In this document: positions 48,633-58,515 of the stretch, piece after piece | How the letters are laid out: each line of letters starts with the position of its first letter | How positions within the stretch are numbered: the stretch's first letter is position 1 | Assembly: GCA_020853215.1 (NCBI GenBank) | Contig: JADYZH010000075.1 | Location: 1 to 64,000, forward strand | Direction of reading: 5' to 3' | DNA length: 64,000 bases | Source of the DNA: Sulfuritalea sp. | GTDB lineage: Bacteria > Pseudomonadota > Gammaproteobacteria > Burkholderiales > Rhodocyclaceae | Notes under the pieces: generated by a model | What the model saw: only the letters and a program-made list of their open reading frames with translations | What the model was told of the DNA's origin: nothing | Database searches by the model: none | Translations under genes and position numbers: made by a program

Positions 48633-49463
48633 ATGTCCAAGCAGGATGACGTATCGACCGAACCGGCGGCCAGGCGGCGCGAGAAGCGGCAGCCGCACTC
48701 CCACCATACTCGGAATCCGCTGCTTTCAGCCGTGCTTGCCCAGTTGCTCGGTGCCCTGGCGGCCGGCGGCCTCGCGCTGGCCTTTTTTCCGCCATCCTTC
48801 GTCCAGCCTCTTGCCATCGCCGCGCTGCAGGGGTCTTGCGCGCTGGTTGCGGCCTGGCGACTGCGGGCGCGAGCCTGGTGGCTACCCATCCATCTGGTTT
48901 TCATGCCGCTCGTGGTTCTGGCCCGTGGCATGGACCTGCCGTCATGGCTGTGGGCCAGTGGATTTCTCTTGCTGCTATTGATTTTCTGGCGCACCGATAC
49001 AAGCCAGGTCCCGCTATATCTCACCAATCGCAAAAGTCGTTACGCCGTGCTGTCCGTCCTGCCGGCTACGCCCTGCCGGGTGATCGACCTCGGCTGCGGC
49101 GATGGCGCCTTGTTGCGCCACCTGGCCCGCAGCCGACCGGATTGCACGTTCGTCGGCTTCGAACATGCGCCCCTCACCTGGGCCTGGGCCCGGCTGTCCA
49201 CGCACGGCCTTGCCAACGTCGACATCCGCCGCGGTGATTTCTGGACCCACCCACTTGCCGGCTACGACCTTGTGTACGCCTTTCTCTCGCCGGCACCAAT
49301 GGCAAGACTTTGGGCCAAGGCCCGTGCCGAAATGTCGCCCGGCGCCCGCCTCGTCAGCAACAGTTTTGTCGTTCCGGAACAGGCGCCGTTGGCGGTGGTC
49401 GATGTCGACGACAAGCGCCGGACACGACTCAACATTTACATTGGCGCCAGCCTGCCAGGCTGA
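48633..49463 (+). CDS. Membrane-anchored class I SAM-dependent methyltransferase
   Basis: A 276-residue protein if ATG 48633 (MSKQDDVSTEP) is used; ATGs at 48561 and 48582 are in frame and no ribosome site decides. A basic N-terminus is followed by about four hydrophobic segments (LLSAVLAQLLGALAAGGLAL to SWLWASGFLLLLLIFW, residues 30-125). The cytoplasmic C-terminal half has SAM motif I, CRVIDLGCGDGALLRHLARS, and YDLVYAFLSPAPMARLWAKA. The substrate is unknown. It follows the HD-GYP gene closely and is the last gene before element copy E. Confidence 0.82.
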   Translation: MSKQDDVSTEPAARRREKRQPHSHHTRNPLLSAVLAQLLGALAAGGLALAFFPPSFVQPLAIAALQGSCALVAAWRLRARAWWLPIHLVFMPLVVLARGMDLPSWLWASGFLLLLLIFWRTDTSQVPLYLTNRKSRYAVLSVLPATPCRVIDLGCGDGALLRHLARSRPDCTFVGFEHAPLTWAWARLSTHGLANVDIRRGDFWTHPLAGYDLVYAFLSPAPMARLWAKARAEMSPGARLVSNSFVVPEQAPLAVVDVDDKRRTRLNIYIGASLPG

Positions 49464-49526
49464 TGCAGCCCCAGAATCAGAACGCTGGGCCGGCAGCGGG
49501 TGGCTGAAGCTCAATAATACACGGGG

Positions 49527-49592
49527 CTACGTAGATACCGCAGTTTGTAGCGTAATCCACGGATAAACAAAGCCGAGTCTCTTTGGGATCAT
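49527..49592 (+). promoter_or_regulatory. 66-nt repeated leader element, copy E (upstream of GGDEF gene)
   Basis: CTACGTAGATACCGCAG, then GTTTGTAGCG, GGATAAACAA and CTTTGGGATCAT. CAAAG-N8-CTTTG can pair perfectly. It fills the centre of a 309-base gap and lies 180 bases before the GGDEF start. Similarity to copy F continues downstream through CTCCATGGGAAGCGAA. A 48-codon ORF starting at that ATG has no Shine-Dalgarno. Confidence 0.82.
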
Positions 49593-49772
49593 CCACCTCC
49601 ATGGGAAGCGAATATCCTGCCGGCTCGCATGTAAACTGCTCGAAGAAGAACATCTCGGCTGGCAATCCTGGTGATCCGGGACTCCGGCATGCAGCCGTAA
49701 TGCCGATTCATGCACGATCTTCCGCGCAGAGCCACCAGATTTACTAATGGATTAGAGACGCAATGGTGAAAC

Positions 49773-51569
49773 ATGGCTGAGCCCGGCAAACTTTCCGAAC
49801 TTGAAATCGCCCGCGAAACCCTGCGCAGTCTCGCATCGAGAAAAATACCCCCGACGCCTGACAATTACAGGGCCTTGTATTTCGAAATATCCGGCGCACC
49901 GGTCACTGCGTCCTTTCCAGCGCAGGAGTTCAAGGCACTGAACGCGGCCTTGCCGCGCACTACCCCGGAGCAAAATCGTTTCACCCGTCAGCTGGAAACC
50001 GCGATTGCCAAGGGAACATGGGAAGGGGTAGGCGCGGTACTGACCGACTTGCTGACCAAATTCGGCAGCGACCAGCCGCACTGGCCGGGCTTGATTCGCG
50101 ATCTGGTGCAACAACTTGAAGCGCATACTGCCGGCCTGACCGCCGCCCGAAAGAAGGAAGCGCTGGAGCATGTCCTGTCGGGTTCGGGAAACTCCGATCT
50201 TCTGCTCAACCGCCTGCAGTCATTGATTCGCTCCTGGAGCCAGAATCCCGCAGGTAGCGGGCCTGCCGTACTGGCCACACAGGGAGCAGACCTGGAAGCG
50301 ATCGTTAAGGCACCCGCTGCGACGCCATCCGCAACGAACCGGAAACCACTGCTCCAGCCGGTCTGGCAGGGTGGCATCGTCGATCTGCGAGAGATCATCG
50401 CCCAATTGCTCGACAATACCCTCTCGATAGTCTTGCGCGACAAACCCGAGCTCGCCAGCGAGGCAAACCAGATTGCAGCCAGCGTGCGGGCCGCGCAAAA
50501 CGCCGAAGCACTGATTGGCCTCTCGGAGCGGCTGAAGAAACTCTGCTACCGGGCCCACTTCATCGCCGAAGATCAGGCCGAGTTGAGCAATGCCCTGCTT
50601 CATCTGGTCCAGCTGATCGTGGAGAACATCGGTGAACTGGTGGTCGAAGATCAGTGGCTGACGGGTCAGATCAAGGTGGTGCGCGACCTGTTTCTTCAGC
50701 CACTCGACTTGCGCAGGCTGGATGATGCAGAACGCCGGATGAAGGATGTCATCGTAAAGCAGAGCTCGCTCAAGAAGAGCCTGAAGGAGGCTAACGACCG
50801 CCTCAAGCTGATGCTGATGACATTCGTAGACCGGCTGGCCGACTTTTCCGAGACGACCAGCGAATATCACGGCAAGATCGAAAGCTGTTCGGAGAAAATC
50901 AGTAAAGCCAAGGACATTTCCGAGCTCACCGACGTGCTGGGCGAGGTCATGCGCGAAACCCGCGTGATACAGATCAACACGGCGCGCTCACGCGATGAAT
51001 TGAACGTCATGCGCAGCCAGGTGAGCGAGTCGGAGCAGATAGTTGCCCGCCTGCAGAATGAACTCTCGCACGCCAGCGAACTGGTCCGGCACGACATGCT
51101 GACCGGGGCGCTCAATCGCAAGGGCCTGGACGAAACCATGGAAAAGGAAATTGCCCGCCTCCGACGCCAGGGCGGAACGCTCAGTCTGGCGCTGCTCGAT
51201 GTCGACAATTTCAAAAAGCTCAACGACACCATGGGACATTCCGCGGGCGATGCCGCGCTGGTGCATCTGGCTGCGGTCGTCAAGGAAGTGGTGCGCCCCG
51301 ACGATACACTGGCGCGTTACGGCGGCGAAGAGTTCGTCGTGCTGCTGCCCAATACCTCAAGCGAGGAAGCCGTTACCGTCATGAAACGCGTCCAGCGCGA
51401 GCTCACGCGAAACTTTTTCCTGCACAAGAACGACAAGGTCTTGATCACTTTCAGTTGCGGAGTAGCGGAGTTAGCCAATGAAGAAGAACCCTACGACGCC
51501 CTGAAGCGAGCCGACGCCGCGATGTATCTAGCCAAGCGCGCAGGCAAGAATCGGGTCATACCGTCGTAG
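49773..51569 (+). CDS. Diguanylate cyclase (GGDEF) with long helical N-terminus
   Basis: A 598-residue cytoplasmic protein. About 430 N-terminal residues are helical and of no family I can name (ARETLRSLASRKIPPTPDNY at the start, coiled coil near 350-430). The C-terminal GGDEF domain has DMLTGALNRKGLDETMEKEI, the active-site motif RYGGEEFVVLLP and KRADAAMYLAKRAGKNRV. The inhibitory site RPDD lies five residues before GGEEF, so product feedback inhibition is likely. It makes c-di-GMP, opposing the HD-GYP proteins. Element copy E lies in its leader. Confidence 0.94.
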   Translation: MAEPGKLSELEIARETLRSLASRKIPPTPDNYRALYFEISGAPVTASFPAQEFKALNAALPRTTPEQNRFTRQLETAIAKGTWEGVGAVLTDLLTKFGSDQPHWPGLIRDLVQQLEAHTAGLTAARKKEALEHVLSGSGNSDLLLNRLQSLIRSWSQNPAGSGPAVLATQGADLEAIVKAPAATPSATNRKPLLQPVWQGGIVDLREIIAQLLDNTLSIVLRDKPELASEANQIAASVRAAQNAEALIGLSERLKKLCYRAHFIAEDQAELSNALLHLVQLIVENIGELVVEDQWLTGQIKVVRDLFLQPLDLRRLDDAERRMKDVIVKQSSLKKSLKEANDRLKLMLMTFVDRLADFSETTSEYHGKIESCSEKISKAKDISELTDVLGEVMRETRVIQINTARSRDELNVMRSQVSESEQIVARLQNELSHASELVRHDMLTGALNRKGLDETMEKEIARLRRQGGTLSLALLDVDNFKKLNDTMGHSAGDAALVHLAAVVKEVVRPDDTLARYGGEEFVVLLPNTSSEEAVTVMKRVQRELTRNFFLHKNDKVLITFSCGVAELANEEEPYDALKRADAAMYLAKRAGKNRVIPS

Positions 51570-51598
51570 CACCGAACCACCGACCGAATCGTAGTTTG

Positions 51599-51634
51599 CG
51601 GATCGCCCGAGCGGAAATGCTTCGACGCGATCCG
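51599..51634. terminator. Strong bidirectional hairpin between convergent genes
   Basis: CGGATCGC and GCGATCCG form a perfect 8-bp outer stem. CGAGC and GCTTCG extend it inside with a bulge around GGAAAT. It lies between the convergent GGDEF and hybrid kinase genes. Confidence 0.6.
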
Positions 51635-51656
51635 TCAGAATCCGGAACAACCTCTC

Positions 51657-54600
51657 CTACCGGTGGTCCCGGCTGAGCGCCTTCAGCAGGGTCGCGAACA
51701 GCGCGTCCGGATTGAAGGGTTTGGCAAGAAAGTCAGTCATCCCTGCCTCGAAGCAGCGGGCCTGGTCCTCGGCAAATGCGTTGGCTGTCATGGCGATGAT
51801 CGGTGTGTCACGGTAGCCGATCATTTCACGAATCTGCCGCGTCGCCTCCAGGCCGTCGACGTTGGGCATCTGCATGTCCATGAAGATGACCGCATAGCAG
51901 GTCTCCTGCGCCAGAGTGACCGCTTCGGCGCCATCTTGCGCCGTGTCGATCACCAGACCGAGATCCTCCAACAGCATCCCGGCCACTTCCCGGTTCACCG
52001 GCTCGTCGTCGGCCACCAGAATGCGATAGCCTTGGAAACGCTGCCGGATCTGCGCTTCGGCATCGAGGTTCGGCGCTTGCGGTGCAGCGGTGGTGGCAGA
52101 TTTTTTCAGCCGCGCCTCGAACCAGAAAGTGCTGCCCGCCCCCGGCGTGCTGTCAGCGCCGACTTCGCCGCCCATCAGTTCGGCCAGCCGCCGCGTAATG
52201 GCCAGCCCGAGTCCGGTGCCGCCATATTTGCGCGTGGTCGAATTGTCAGCCTGCTCGAAAGCCCCAAAGAGCCGGGGCATGATCTCGGGCGGGATACCGA
52301 TGCCGGTATCCTCAACTTCGACGCGCACCCGCACCGATTCGGCGGTCTCCTCCCCCTTGCGGATACGCAGCGTCACGCTACCCGTTTCGGTGAACTTGAT
52401 GGCATTGGTGGCATAGTTGAGCAAGGCCTGCTGCAACCGCGTCGGATCGCCCACCAAGTTGGGCGGCAAGGGTTCTGTCTCGATCAGCAGGCGCAGGCCC
52501 TTGGCCGCGGCGCGTTCCGAAAGTAGCGTGCGGACATTGTCCAGAAGGCCGTCGAGGAGGATGGGCACCTCCTCCAGCGAGAACCTCCCGGCCTCGATCT
52601 TGGAAAGGTCGAGGATGTCGTTGATGATGGCCAGCAGGTGCTGGGCCGAGGCGTCGATGATGTCCAGGCGCCCTGCCTGCTGAAGCGTCACACCGCTGCG
52701 GCGCAGGATATGAGCCATGCCCAGGATGCCATTCATCGGGGTGCGGATTTCATGGCTCATGTTGGCCAGGAAGGCGCTCTTGGCGCGGTTGGCGGCTTCG
52801 GCCTGGAACTTGGCCAAGGTCAGGGACTGGTTTGCCGTTTCGAGGTCGGCGGTACGCGCAACGACACGCGCTTCGAGATCGGCGTTGAGCCTTCTGATCT
52901 CGGTCTCGGCACGCCTGCGCTCGGTAATGTCGCGACTGATGACAACCAGCCCCTCACGCCCACCCTGCTGGTCATAGATCGGCACCCTCCTCACCTCAAA
53001 ATCGTGCAAGCGACCGTCATCAGCGACAATGGCCTCATACGCCAGGGTCAACCGGCCGGCCTCCCACGCCTTTTCGTCATCCGCCAGGCCGGTTTCATGC
53101 ATGGAGCGGAACTCCGGATGCAGCTCGGCCAATTCCATTTCGGATTTTTCCTGCCAGGGAATGGCGTGCAACCGGTACAGGCGCCTGGCAGCTTCATTGG
53201 TAATGATCCACCGACTCTTTCCATCCTTGAAGAAAATGGCATCCGGGATGGCCTCGATCAGGGCACCCAGAGACTTGTGGGAGAACGCCAGATCCATCTC
53301 GCTCTGCTTGCGCTCGGTAATGTCGATGTAGCTGGTGATAAAGCCGCCACAGGGCAGGGGCATGCCGCGAATCTCCAGCACCGTACCGTTGGCGCACATC
53401 CGCTCGAACAGGTGCGGCTGGAAATTGCGGGCACGGGCGACGACGGCTGCGACTATCTGCCCGGTATCGCCGGGACCGTACTCGCCGCGCTCGGCGTTGA
53501 AGCGGATGATGTCCTCGAAATGCACCTCCGGCTTTTCAAACAGCGCATCGGACAAGTCCAGCAACTGCTTGAACTGGTTGTTGTATATGACCAGGCGCAA
53601 GCCAGCGTCGAACACCGATATGGCGCCAGGAAAATTCTCGATGATGGCGGTAAGCAGGTTGTTCTGCCGCAGCAGCTTCTCCTCGATGTTCTTGCGTACG
53701 GTGATGTCGGCGATTACGCCGATGAGACCACTTTCCTTGCCATTGGCGTCGTGGAAAGGCCTCCCCGTCAGATGCCCCCAGAATTCAGTTTGGTCGGTGC
53801 GCCAGTAGTGACTGTCCAGATCCACCGAGGGAATGGCGCCTGACAGCAACTCACTCATCTTCTGCCGACCGGCATCGTGCTCCGACGGGTGAACAAGGGC
53901 GGCATACTCGCTTCCCACCAATTCATTGAGCGCACGTCCGAACATCTCGGCCATGCGCCGGTTGGCTCGCGTGATCCGCCCTTCCTTGTCAATCAGGAAG
54001 ATTGCCACGCTGGACGTATCGAGAACCTGTTTGAGCAAGGCTTCGCGTCCCGCCAGATCGTCATTGGCCCTTCCCAGCGCCTGCGTGCGCTCGACGACCT
54101 TATGCTCAAGCTCCCCCTGGTGGGCCCGCAACTTCGCCACCAGTATCGCGACAGACGTCAGCAACAGGCTGAAGATCAGGCCGAACACGGACTTTAGCCA
54201 GAACCAGAGCGGATCACCCCAGCCCTTGATGGGCGCGACGCTCAGGGTCCAGTTACCATAGGCCAAGTCCAGGTTCTGCTCCACGGGTGCGACCAGGGCA
54301 GCGGACGACGAGGTGGCGATCACCTGCTTCTGCCCGCTATCAGGATGAATGCGCCAGAGTTCATAATCGATTCCCTGCTCGACCAGCTGCGGCAAGCGGG
54401 CACCCACCAGCGCCTCGGGGAAGCGGATCACGACGTAGGTGAATCCCCAGAAGTAGCGCTTCCCCTTTGCATCACTCAGAAACACCGGCAAGCGCCCGAC
54501 GGCACCGAGACCGCCTTGCACCAGATTCATCGGGCCGGCCAGGGTCAGTTTTCCGGTATCCCGGGCGATCGCGGCCTCCTTGTCCTGCACTGGATCGTTC

Positions 54601-54983
54601 AATTGGTCGAAACCGATGGACTTTTCGTTACCGGTCAGCGGCACGACCTGCCGAATGATGCCTCCGGGCGAGATTCCCAAGGCAGAGACACCCGGATAAA
54701 ACCGCAGCATCTCGCTGGCAACTGCATCAAACTCGGGGATGTTCCCGTTCCCATGGCGAACAAGTGCGGCCATGGCGTAGGTGGCGGATAGTGACCGTTC
54801 GATAGTGGTCTCAAGTGCGCGCGAATGGTCTTTGGCCAAACCGGCAATGCGCGCTTGTTCCTCCCGCAGGTTGTGTTGCTCGGAATGCCAGATCACGCTC
54901 GCCGCAACTGCCGCGGCCGCCAGGAATACGGCTGCCGCCATGACCAGCAAACGCTGGCTGCGTGGATGGGAATTGGCGTTCAT
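51657..54983 (-). CDS. CHASE-domain hybrid histidine kinase (CHASE-PAS-PAS-PAS-HK-REC)
   Basis: A 1108-residue membrane kinase. An N-terminal helix ([20 protein letters not shown]) and a second near residue 270 ([19 protein letters not shown]) flank a CHASE-like periplasmic sensor ([38 protein letters not shown]). Three PAS domains follow, then HisKA ([20 protein letters not shown]), HATPase ([16 protein letters not shown]) and REC ([19 protein letters not shown]). There is no HPt. ATG 54983 has only a weak ribosome site. About 215 bases without a recognisable gene separate it from the next - strand gene, whose stop is upstream of it. Confidence 0.94.
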   Translation of the reverse strand: MNANSHPRSQRLLVMAAAVFLAAAAVAASVIWHSEQHNLREEQARIAGLAKDHSRALETTIERSLSATYAMAALVRHGNGNIPEFDAVASEMLRFYPGVSALGISPGGIIRQVVPLTGNEKSIGFDQLNDPVQDKEAAIARDTGKLTLAGPMNLVQGGLGAVGRLPVFLSDAKGKRYFWGFTYVVIRFPEALVGARLPQLVEQGIDYELWRIHPDSGQKQVIATSSSAALVAPVEQNLDLAYGNWTLSVAPIKGWGDPLWFWLKSVFGLIFSLLLTSVAILVAKLRAHQGELEHKVVERTQALGRANDDLAGREALLKQVLDTSSVAIFLIDKEGRITRANRRMAEMFGRALNELVGSEYAALVHPSEHDAGRQKMSELLSGAIPSVDLDSHYWRTDQTEFWGHLTGRPFHDANGKESGLIGVIADITVRKNIEEKLLRQNNLLTAIIENFPGAISVFDAGLRLVIYNNQFKQLLDLSDALFEKPEVHFEDIIRFNAERGEYGPGDTGQIVAAVVARARNFQPHLFERMCANGTVLEIRGMPLPCGGFITSYIDITERKQSEMDLAFSHKSLGALIEAIPDAIFFKDGKSRWIITNEAARRLYRLHAIPWQEKSEMELAELHPEFRSMHETGLADDEKAWEAGRLTLAYEAIVADDGRLHDFEVRRVPIYDQQGGREGLVVISRDITERRRAETEIRRLNADLEARVVARTADLETANQSLTLAKFQAEAANRAKSAFLANMSHEIRTPMNGILGMAHILRRSGVTLQQAGRLDIIDASAQHLLAIINDILDLSKIEAGRFSLEEVPILLDGLLDNVRTLLSERAAAKGLRLLIETEPLPPNLVGDPTRLQQALLNYATNAIKFTETGSVTLRIRKGEETAESVRVRVEVEDTGIGIPPEIMPRLFGAFEQADNSTTRKYGGTGLGLAITRRLAELMGGEVGADSTPGAGSTFWFEARLKKSATTAAPQAPNLDAEAQIRQRFQGYRILVADDEPVNREVAGMLLEDLGLVIDTAQDGAEAVTLAQETCYAVIFMDMQMPNVDGLEATRQIREMIGYRDTPIIAMTANAFAEDQARCFEAGMTDFLAKPFNPDALFATLLKALSRDHR

Positions 54984-55198
54984 ATGGATTTCATGATGGC
55001 CCGAGAGCCGAATGTTTCAGCCGCTTCAACTTGCAAGATTCGGCATATTCAAACGAACCGCACCGAGTATCCGGGACATCGATACCTCCGTCAATTGCCT
55101 GTTTTTGACTGCAAATTCCGGAGAAATCCTCATGCCGTCCCGACAGCGCTCCGGGCCATATGCGGCGGGATTCCTCACCTTTCACGACGTGCATGATT

Positions 55199-55954
55199 TC
55201 AATTGAATGGTCGCTTGATAGCCGGAGGAACCGGCAAGGTCGGCAAACTTGGCGGCGTCGGCGATATTGGCAGCGTTGGCAGGGTCTGGAAAGCCGGCTT
55301 CGGATGGGCTCCAAAAACGGCCATCCACAGCTCACCTGCATGTGGATATGAAACCGCTGGCGGATCGGACGGAAGCCTTGCTTCGTACTGGTTGGCCCAG
55401 GCTGCCGCGTTTCCGTATGCGGTTCGCCAATTATGGATCACCTGGGCGATAACGTCGTCCTTTGCCGGTACTTGCATCCCACATACCCGGGCCTGGTCCT
55501 CCCTGTCCAAACCCATCGCACGATTCATTTCATTCAGCTCTTTCAGACCTTCACATCCGTCTCTTACATCCAGCTCGGTCATCGCAACGAGTACCCCAAC
55601 GCCGATGTAGGGGATAGAAGTCCCGGCCATCGCCGAAACATTCCGGGTAACGTTCCTGGAAATCCGGTGCGCCAAATTCGACGACAGCTTTCTTCCGGCA
55701 GTGTTCGCAACCAGAACTGTTTGCCGCAACTGCTCAGCCCTTGCTTCGAGATCCCGATTGACTTTCTCCAGTTCCAGAATTCTCTCCTCGAGTTCCATAC
55801 TCACTTTTTCCAATGCAGCATATCTTTCTTCAAGGCTCACTGTCGCGGGATCGAGGTCTGCAATGGCAGTCGCTGACGTAGCAGCCTCCTGTGCCTGGGC
55901 CAAATTGCTGATTGCGAAAATACAGGCTGCCAGGACCGCGATACGCATCGTCAT
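55199..55954 (-). CDS. Secreted coiled-coil protein of unknown function
   Basis: A 251-residue protein using ATG 55954 (MTMRIAVLAACIFAISNLAQ; ATG 55948 is equally possible). The track ORF extends to 56311 through element F and is not credible there. A signal peptide ending near AQAQEA is followed by a coiled coil (SLEERYAALEKVSMELEERI, residues about 40-85), a Gly/Ala segment (GTSIPYIGVGVLVAMTEL) and a Pro-rich C-terminus with TLP/SPTPP repeats. I recognise no family. It lies immediately before the fliH block on the opposite strand. Confidence 0.7.
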   Translation of the reverse strand: MTMRIAVLAACIFAISNLAQAQEAATSATAIADLDPATVSLEERYAALEKVSMELEERILELEKVNRDLEARAEQLRQTVLVANTAGRKLSSNLAHRISRNVTRNVSAMAGTSIPYIGVGVLVAMTELDVRDGCEGLKELNEMNRAMGLDREDQARVCGMQVPAKDDVIAQVIHNWRTAYGNAAAWANQYEARLPSDPPAVSYPHAGELWMAVFGAHPKPAFQTLPTLPISPTPPSLPTLPVPPAIKRPFN

Positions 55955-56190
55955 GGCGTCACGCAAAAGTATGCATCGCTTTGCCGATGACAGAAGCGAT
56001 GTGGCCTTGATATCGATAATTGGTACTGCGCGCGTCCCGGTCACCATATTCGCCGCCTTCATATTCGGACAAGTGATTGTCCGCGGTCCGTCCAGTCGAT
56101 GGCGCAATGCAGCCGACATCGACGATAAGGCAAGTCCTGACCCGCAATGCGTGATGGGCGCCCCGTCCCCATGCCTCTTCTGCCCCGTGC

Positions 56191-56256
56191 CTACGTAGAT
56201 ACCGCAGTTTGTCGCGTATTTCACGGATAAACAAAATACCACCCCTTTGAGAGTAT
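56191..56256 (+). promoter_or_regulatory. 66-nt repeated leader element, copy F (upstream of fliH)
   Basis: CTACGTAGATACCGCAG, GTTTGTCGCG, GGATAAACAA and CTTTGAGAGTAT, gapless against the other copies. It lies in a 454-base gap between the divergent secreted protein and fliH, 152 bases before the preferred fliH start. It continues into CTCCATGGGACGCGAA, shared with copy E. The rest of the gap shows no other recognisable feature. Confidence 0.83.
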
Positions 56257-56408
56257 CACTCTCCATGGGACGCGAACATTCAGTTGCCTTTCTTTGCCAG
56301 ACGAATCGCAAGCAGTCGCGGCCTTTTTACGGGGAAATCAGCAATGAGCAGCAACATTTCCGCGACCACCCGGCAGCCGAATCATTTCCGCGACGACCCA
56401 GGATTTCC

Positions 56409-57086
56409 ATGCCTCAACCCAAACCTTCGCCGACTGCCTGGAAACGCTGGGAACTGACGCACTTCACCGAAGCTGCCAGTACAGCCACCACCAAAGCCAG
56501 GTCCGTCATGACGCACCTGCCGCCGGACGCCGTGGCGCCACCGCCGACTTTCGCTGACGAGGAAATTGCCCGTTTGCGCGAGGCAGCCCGACAGGAAGGC
56601 TATCAGGCGGGTTTCGACTCGGGTCGCGAAGCGGCTGCGGCAACCGGACACGAACTCGCCGCGCGACTGGGGCAGGCCATTTCCCGCTTCGACTCTGGCG
56701 TTTCCCAGCTCGAACAAGCCGTGGCAAGCGAAGTTCTGGCGCTGGCGCTCGAAATTGCGCGCAAGGTCGTTCACCAGACCATTGCCGTGAAGCCCCGGAT
56801 CATCCTCGACGTGATCCGGGAAGCCCTGCTGCAAATGCCTTTGCAGCACGCAATGATTCACCTCAATACGGAAGATGCCGCGCTGGTGCGCGCCCATGCC
56901 GGTGAGCAACTAGCGCATGCCGGCCACCGCATCCAGGACGACCCCCAGCTGGCGCGCGGCGATGTCGTTATCGATACCGGCGGCGCGCATCTGAACGCCC
57001 GCCTCGCTACACGCTGGCAAAACGTCATCGCCACGCTCGGCCAAGACACGCCCTGGCTTGAAGCAGACGAGACAGGGCACTCATGA
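56409..57086 (+). CDS. fliH: Flagellar export ATPase regulator FliH
   Basis: A 225-residue FliH using ATG 56409 ([20 protein letters not shown]), with CCAGGA 5 bases upstream. An in-frame ATG at 56265, in the extended part of element F, would add 48 residues of unconserved sequence. The middle has the FliH pattern [20 protein letters not shown], followed by [20 protein letters not shown] and [20 protein letters not shown]. It restrains and localises the FliI ATPase at the export gate. It overlaps fliI by ATGA. A short interspersed repeat encodes VAPPPTF in the N-terminal region (56528-56552). Confidence 0.93.
   Translation: MPQPKPSPTAWKRWELTHFTEAASTATTKARSVMTHLPPDAVAPPPTFADEEIARLREAARQEGYQAGFDSGREAAAATGHELAARLGQAISRFDSGVSQLEQAVASEVLALALEIARKVVHQTIAVKPRIILDVIREALLQMPLQHAMIHLNTEDAALVRAHAGEQLAHAGHRIQDDPQLARGDVVIDTGGAHLNARLATRWQNVIATLGQDTPWLEADETGHS
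56528..56552 (+). repeat. Short interspersed repeat, copy 4 (in fliH)
   Basis: CGCCACCGCCGACTTTCGC is the shared core here, read as APPPTF. It is the weakest of the coding copies and is included because frame and peptide agree with the others. Confidence 0.35.
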
Positions 57087-58474
57087 ATCCGCAACGAATG
57101 GCACAGTATCTCGATCAGTGCCGCGTCCAGGTCGCCGCTGCCCAGGCCCGAAATCTTGCCGGGCGCCTGACCCGCATCAACGGACTGGTGATGGAGGCTT
57201 CCGGCCTGAAGTTGCCGCTAGGAGCCGCGGTACGCATCCAGACGCCAGGCGCCGGCATGGTCGAAGCCGAAATTGTCGGCTTTGCCGGCGACCGGCTATT
57301 CATGATGCCCGCGGAAGACGTCTATGGACTGGCCCCGGGCGCGCTTGTGCTGCCACAGGAACCGCCGCTGGGCGCTCCGGTTTTCGGGCAAAGTCCGCCG
57401 GCGAAACGCCGCGCTCGGGATCGCACCAAACACCTGCCGGTGGGCGATGAGCTGCTGGGTCGGGTGGTGGATGGCAATGGCCGGCCGCTCGACGATCTAG
57501 GCCCCATCGTTACCAGTCACCAGCATTCATTGGCGAGCCGTCCGCTTAATCCGTTGAAACGGGAGCCGATTCGTCACAGCATGGATGTCGGCATCCGTGC
57601 CATCAACGGCTTGCTGACGGTGGGTCGCGGACAGCGTCTGGGCCTTTTCGCCGGCTCGGGCGTGGGTAAGAGTGTGCTGCTGGGCATGATGGCGCGCTAC
57701 ACCGGAGCGGACCGTATCGTGGTTGGACTGATCGGCGAACGCGGCCGCGAAGTACAAGAGTTCATCGACCAGAATCTGGGCCGCGAAGGTCGCGCCCGCT
57801 CTGTCGTCGTCGCCGCTCCGGCCGATGTCAGCCCCTTGCTGCGACTGCAAGGTGCGGCCTATGCAACTGCGATTGCCGAGCACTTTCGCGATGAGGGCCA
57901 GCATGTATTGCTGATCATGGATTCACTCACCCGCTACGCCATGGCGCAGCGCGAAATTGCCCTGGCCATCGGCGAACCACCGGTCACCCGTGGTTATCCT
58001 CCCTCGGTTTTCGCCCGCCTGCCACAACTGGTGGAACGCGCCGGTAACGGACCCCCTGGCGGCGGCTCGATCACCGCTTTCTACACGGTGCTCACCGAGG
58101 GCGATGATCCACAGGATCCGATTGCCGATGCCGCGCGTGCCATCCTCGATGGCCATATCGTGCTCGGACGCCAACTGGCCGACGCCGGACACTATCCGGC
58201 CATCGATATCGAGCAGTCCATCTCGCGCGTGATGCCCCAGCTCATCACGCCGCAGCAACTCGAACTGGCACGCCACTTCAAGCAGCTCTATTCACGCTAC
58301 CAGCGCGCCCGCGACCTTCTCGCTGTCGGCGCCTACGCACCCGGCTCCGATCTGCTGCTCGACCGCGCGATAGCGCTCTACCCGAAGATCGAAGCCTTCC
58401 TCCAGCAACCCATCGAAGAACGCGCCAGCAGTGACAGTGCGGCGCAGCGCCTCGGCGAATTGTTCACGGCATGA
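57083..58474 (+). CDS. fliI: Flagellum-specific ATPase FliI
   Basis: A 463-residue FliI with Walker A in [32 protein letters not shown] and Walker B in [20 protein letters not shown], plus [20 protein letters not shown] typical of type III export ATPases. It powers unfolding and delivery of flagellar substrates together with FliH and FliJ. The start overlaps the fliH stop (ATGA). fliJ follows after 41 bases. Confidence 0.97.
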   Translation: MNPQRMAQYLDQCRVQVAAAQARNLAGRLTRINGLVMEASGLKLPLGAAVRIQTPGAGMVEAEIVGFAGDRLFMMPAEDVYGLAPGALVLPQEPPLGAPVFGQSPPAKRRARDRTKHLPVGDELLGRVVDGNGRPLDDLGPIVTSHQHSLASRPLNPLKREPIRHSMDVGIRAINGLLTVGRGQRLGLFAGSGVGKSVLLGMMARYTGADRIVVGLIGERGREVQEFIDQNLGREGRARSVVVAAPADVSPLLRLQGAAYATAIAEHFRDEGQHVLLIMDSLTRYAMAQREIALAIGEPPVTRGYPPSVFARLPQLVERAGNGPPGGGSITAFYTVLTEGDDPQDPIADAARAILDGHIVLGRQLADAGHYPAIDIEQSISRVMPQLITPQQLELARHFKQLYSRYQRARDLLAVGAYAPGSDLLLDRAIALYPKIEAFLQQPIEERASSDSAAQRLGELFTA

Positions 58475-58515
58475 CATTGGCGCCAGCTGACATCACTTTC
58501 TGAAAGCCCTTCAAC

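Noticed and set aside
35022-56234. Shared peptide FIRE-L/I-RDKLRYLR in ORFs at 35022 (+) and 55959 (-)
   Set aside because: Both arise from reading the 66-nt element on the strand opposite to its downstream gene. The similarity is explained by the DNA repeat, and neither ORF has a ribosome site or other coding signs.
16314-56256. The 66-nt element as a known c-di-GMP (GEMM) riboswitch
   Set aside because: The characteristic GEMM conserved segments are not present and the 66-nt length leaves no room for the usual two-helix aptamer, despite the c-di-GMP genes nearby.
16314-56256. The 66-nt element as an IS or MITE remnant
   Set aside because: There are no terminal inverted repeats, no target duplications were visible, and orientation is always tied to the downstream gene. 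A repeat of mobile origin later co-opted is not excluded.
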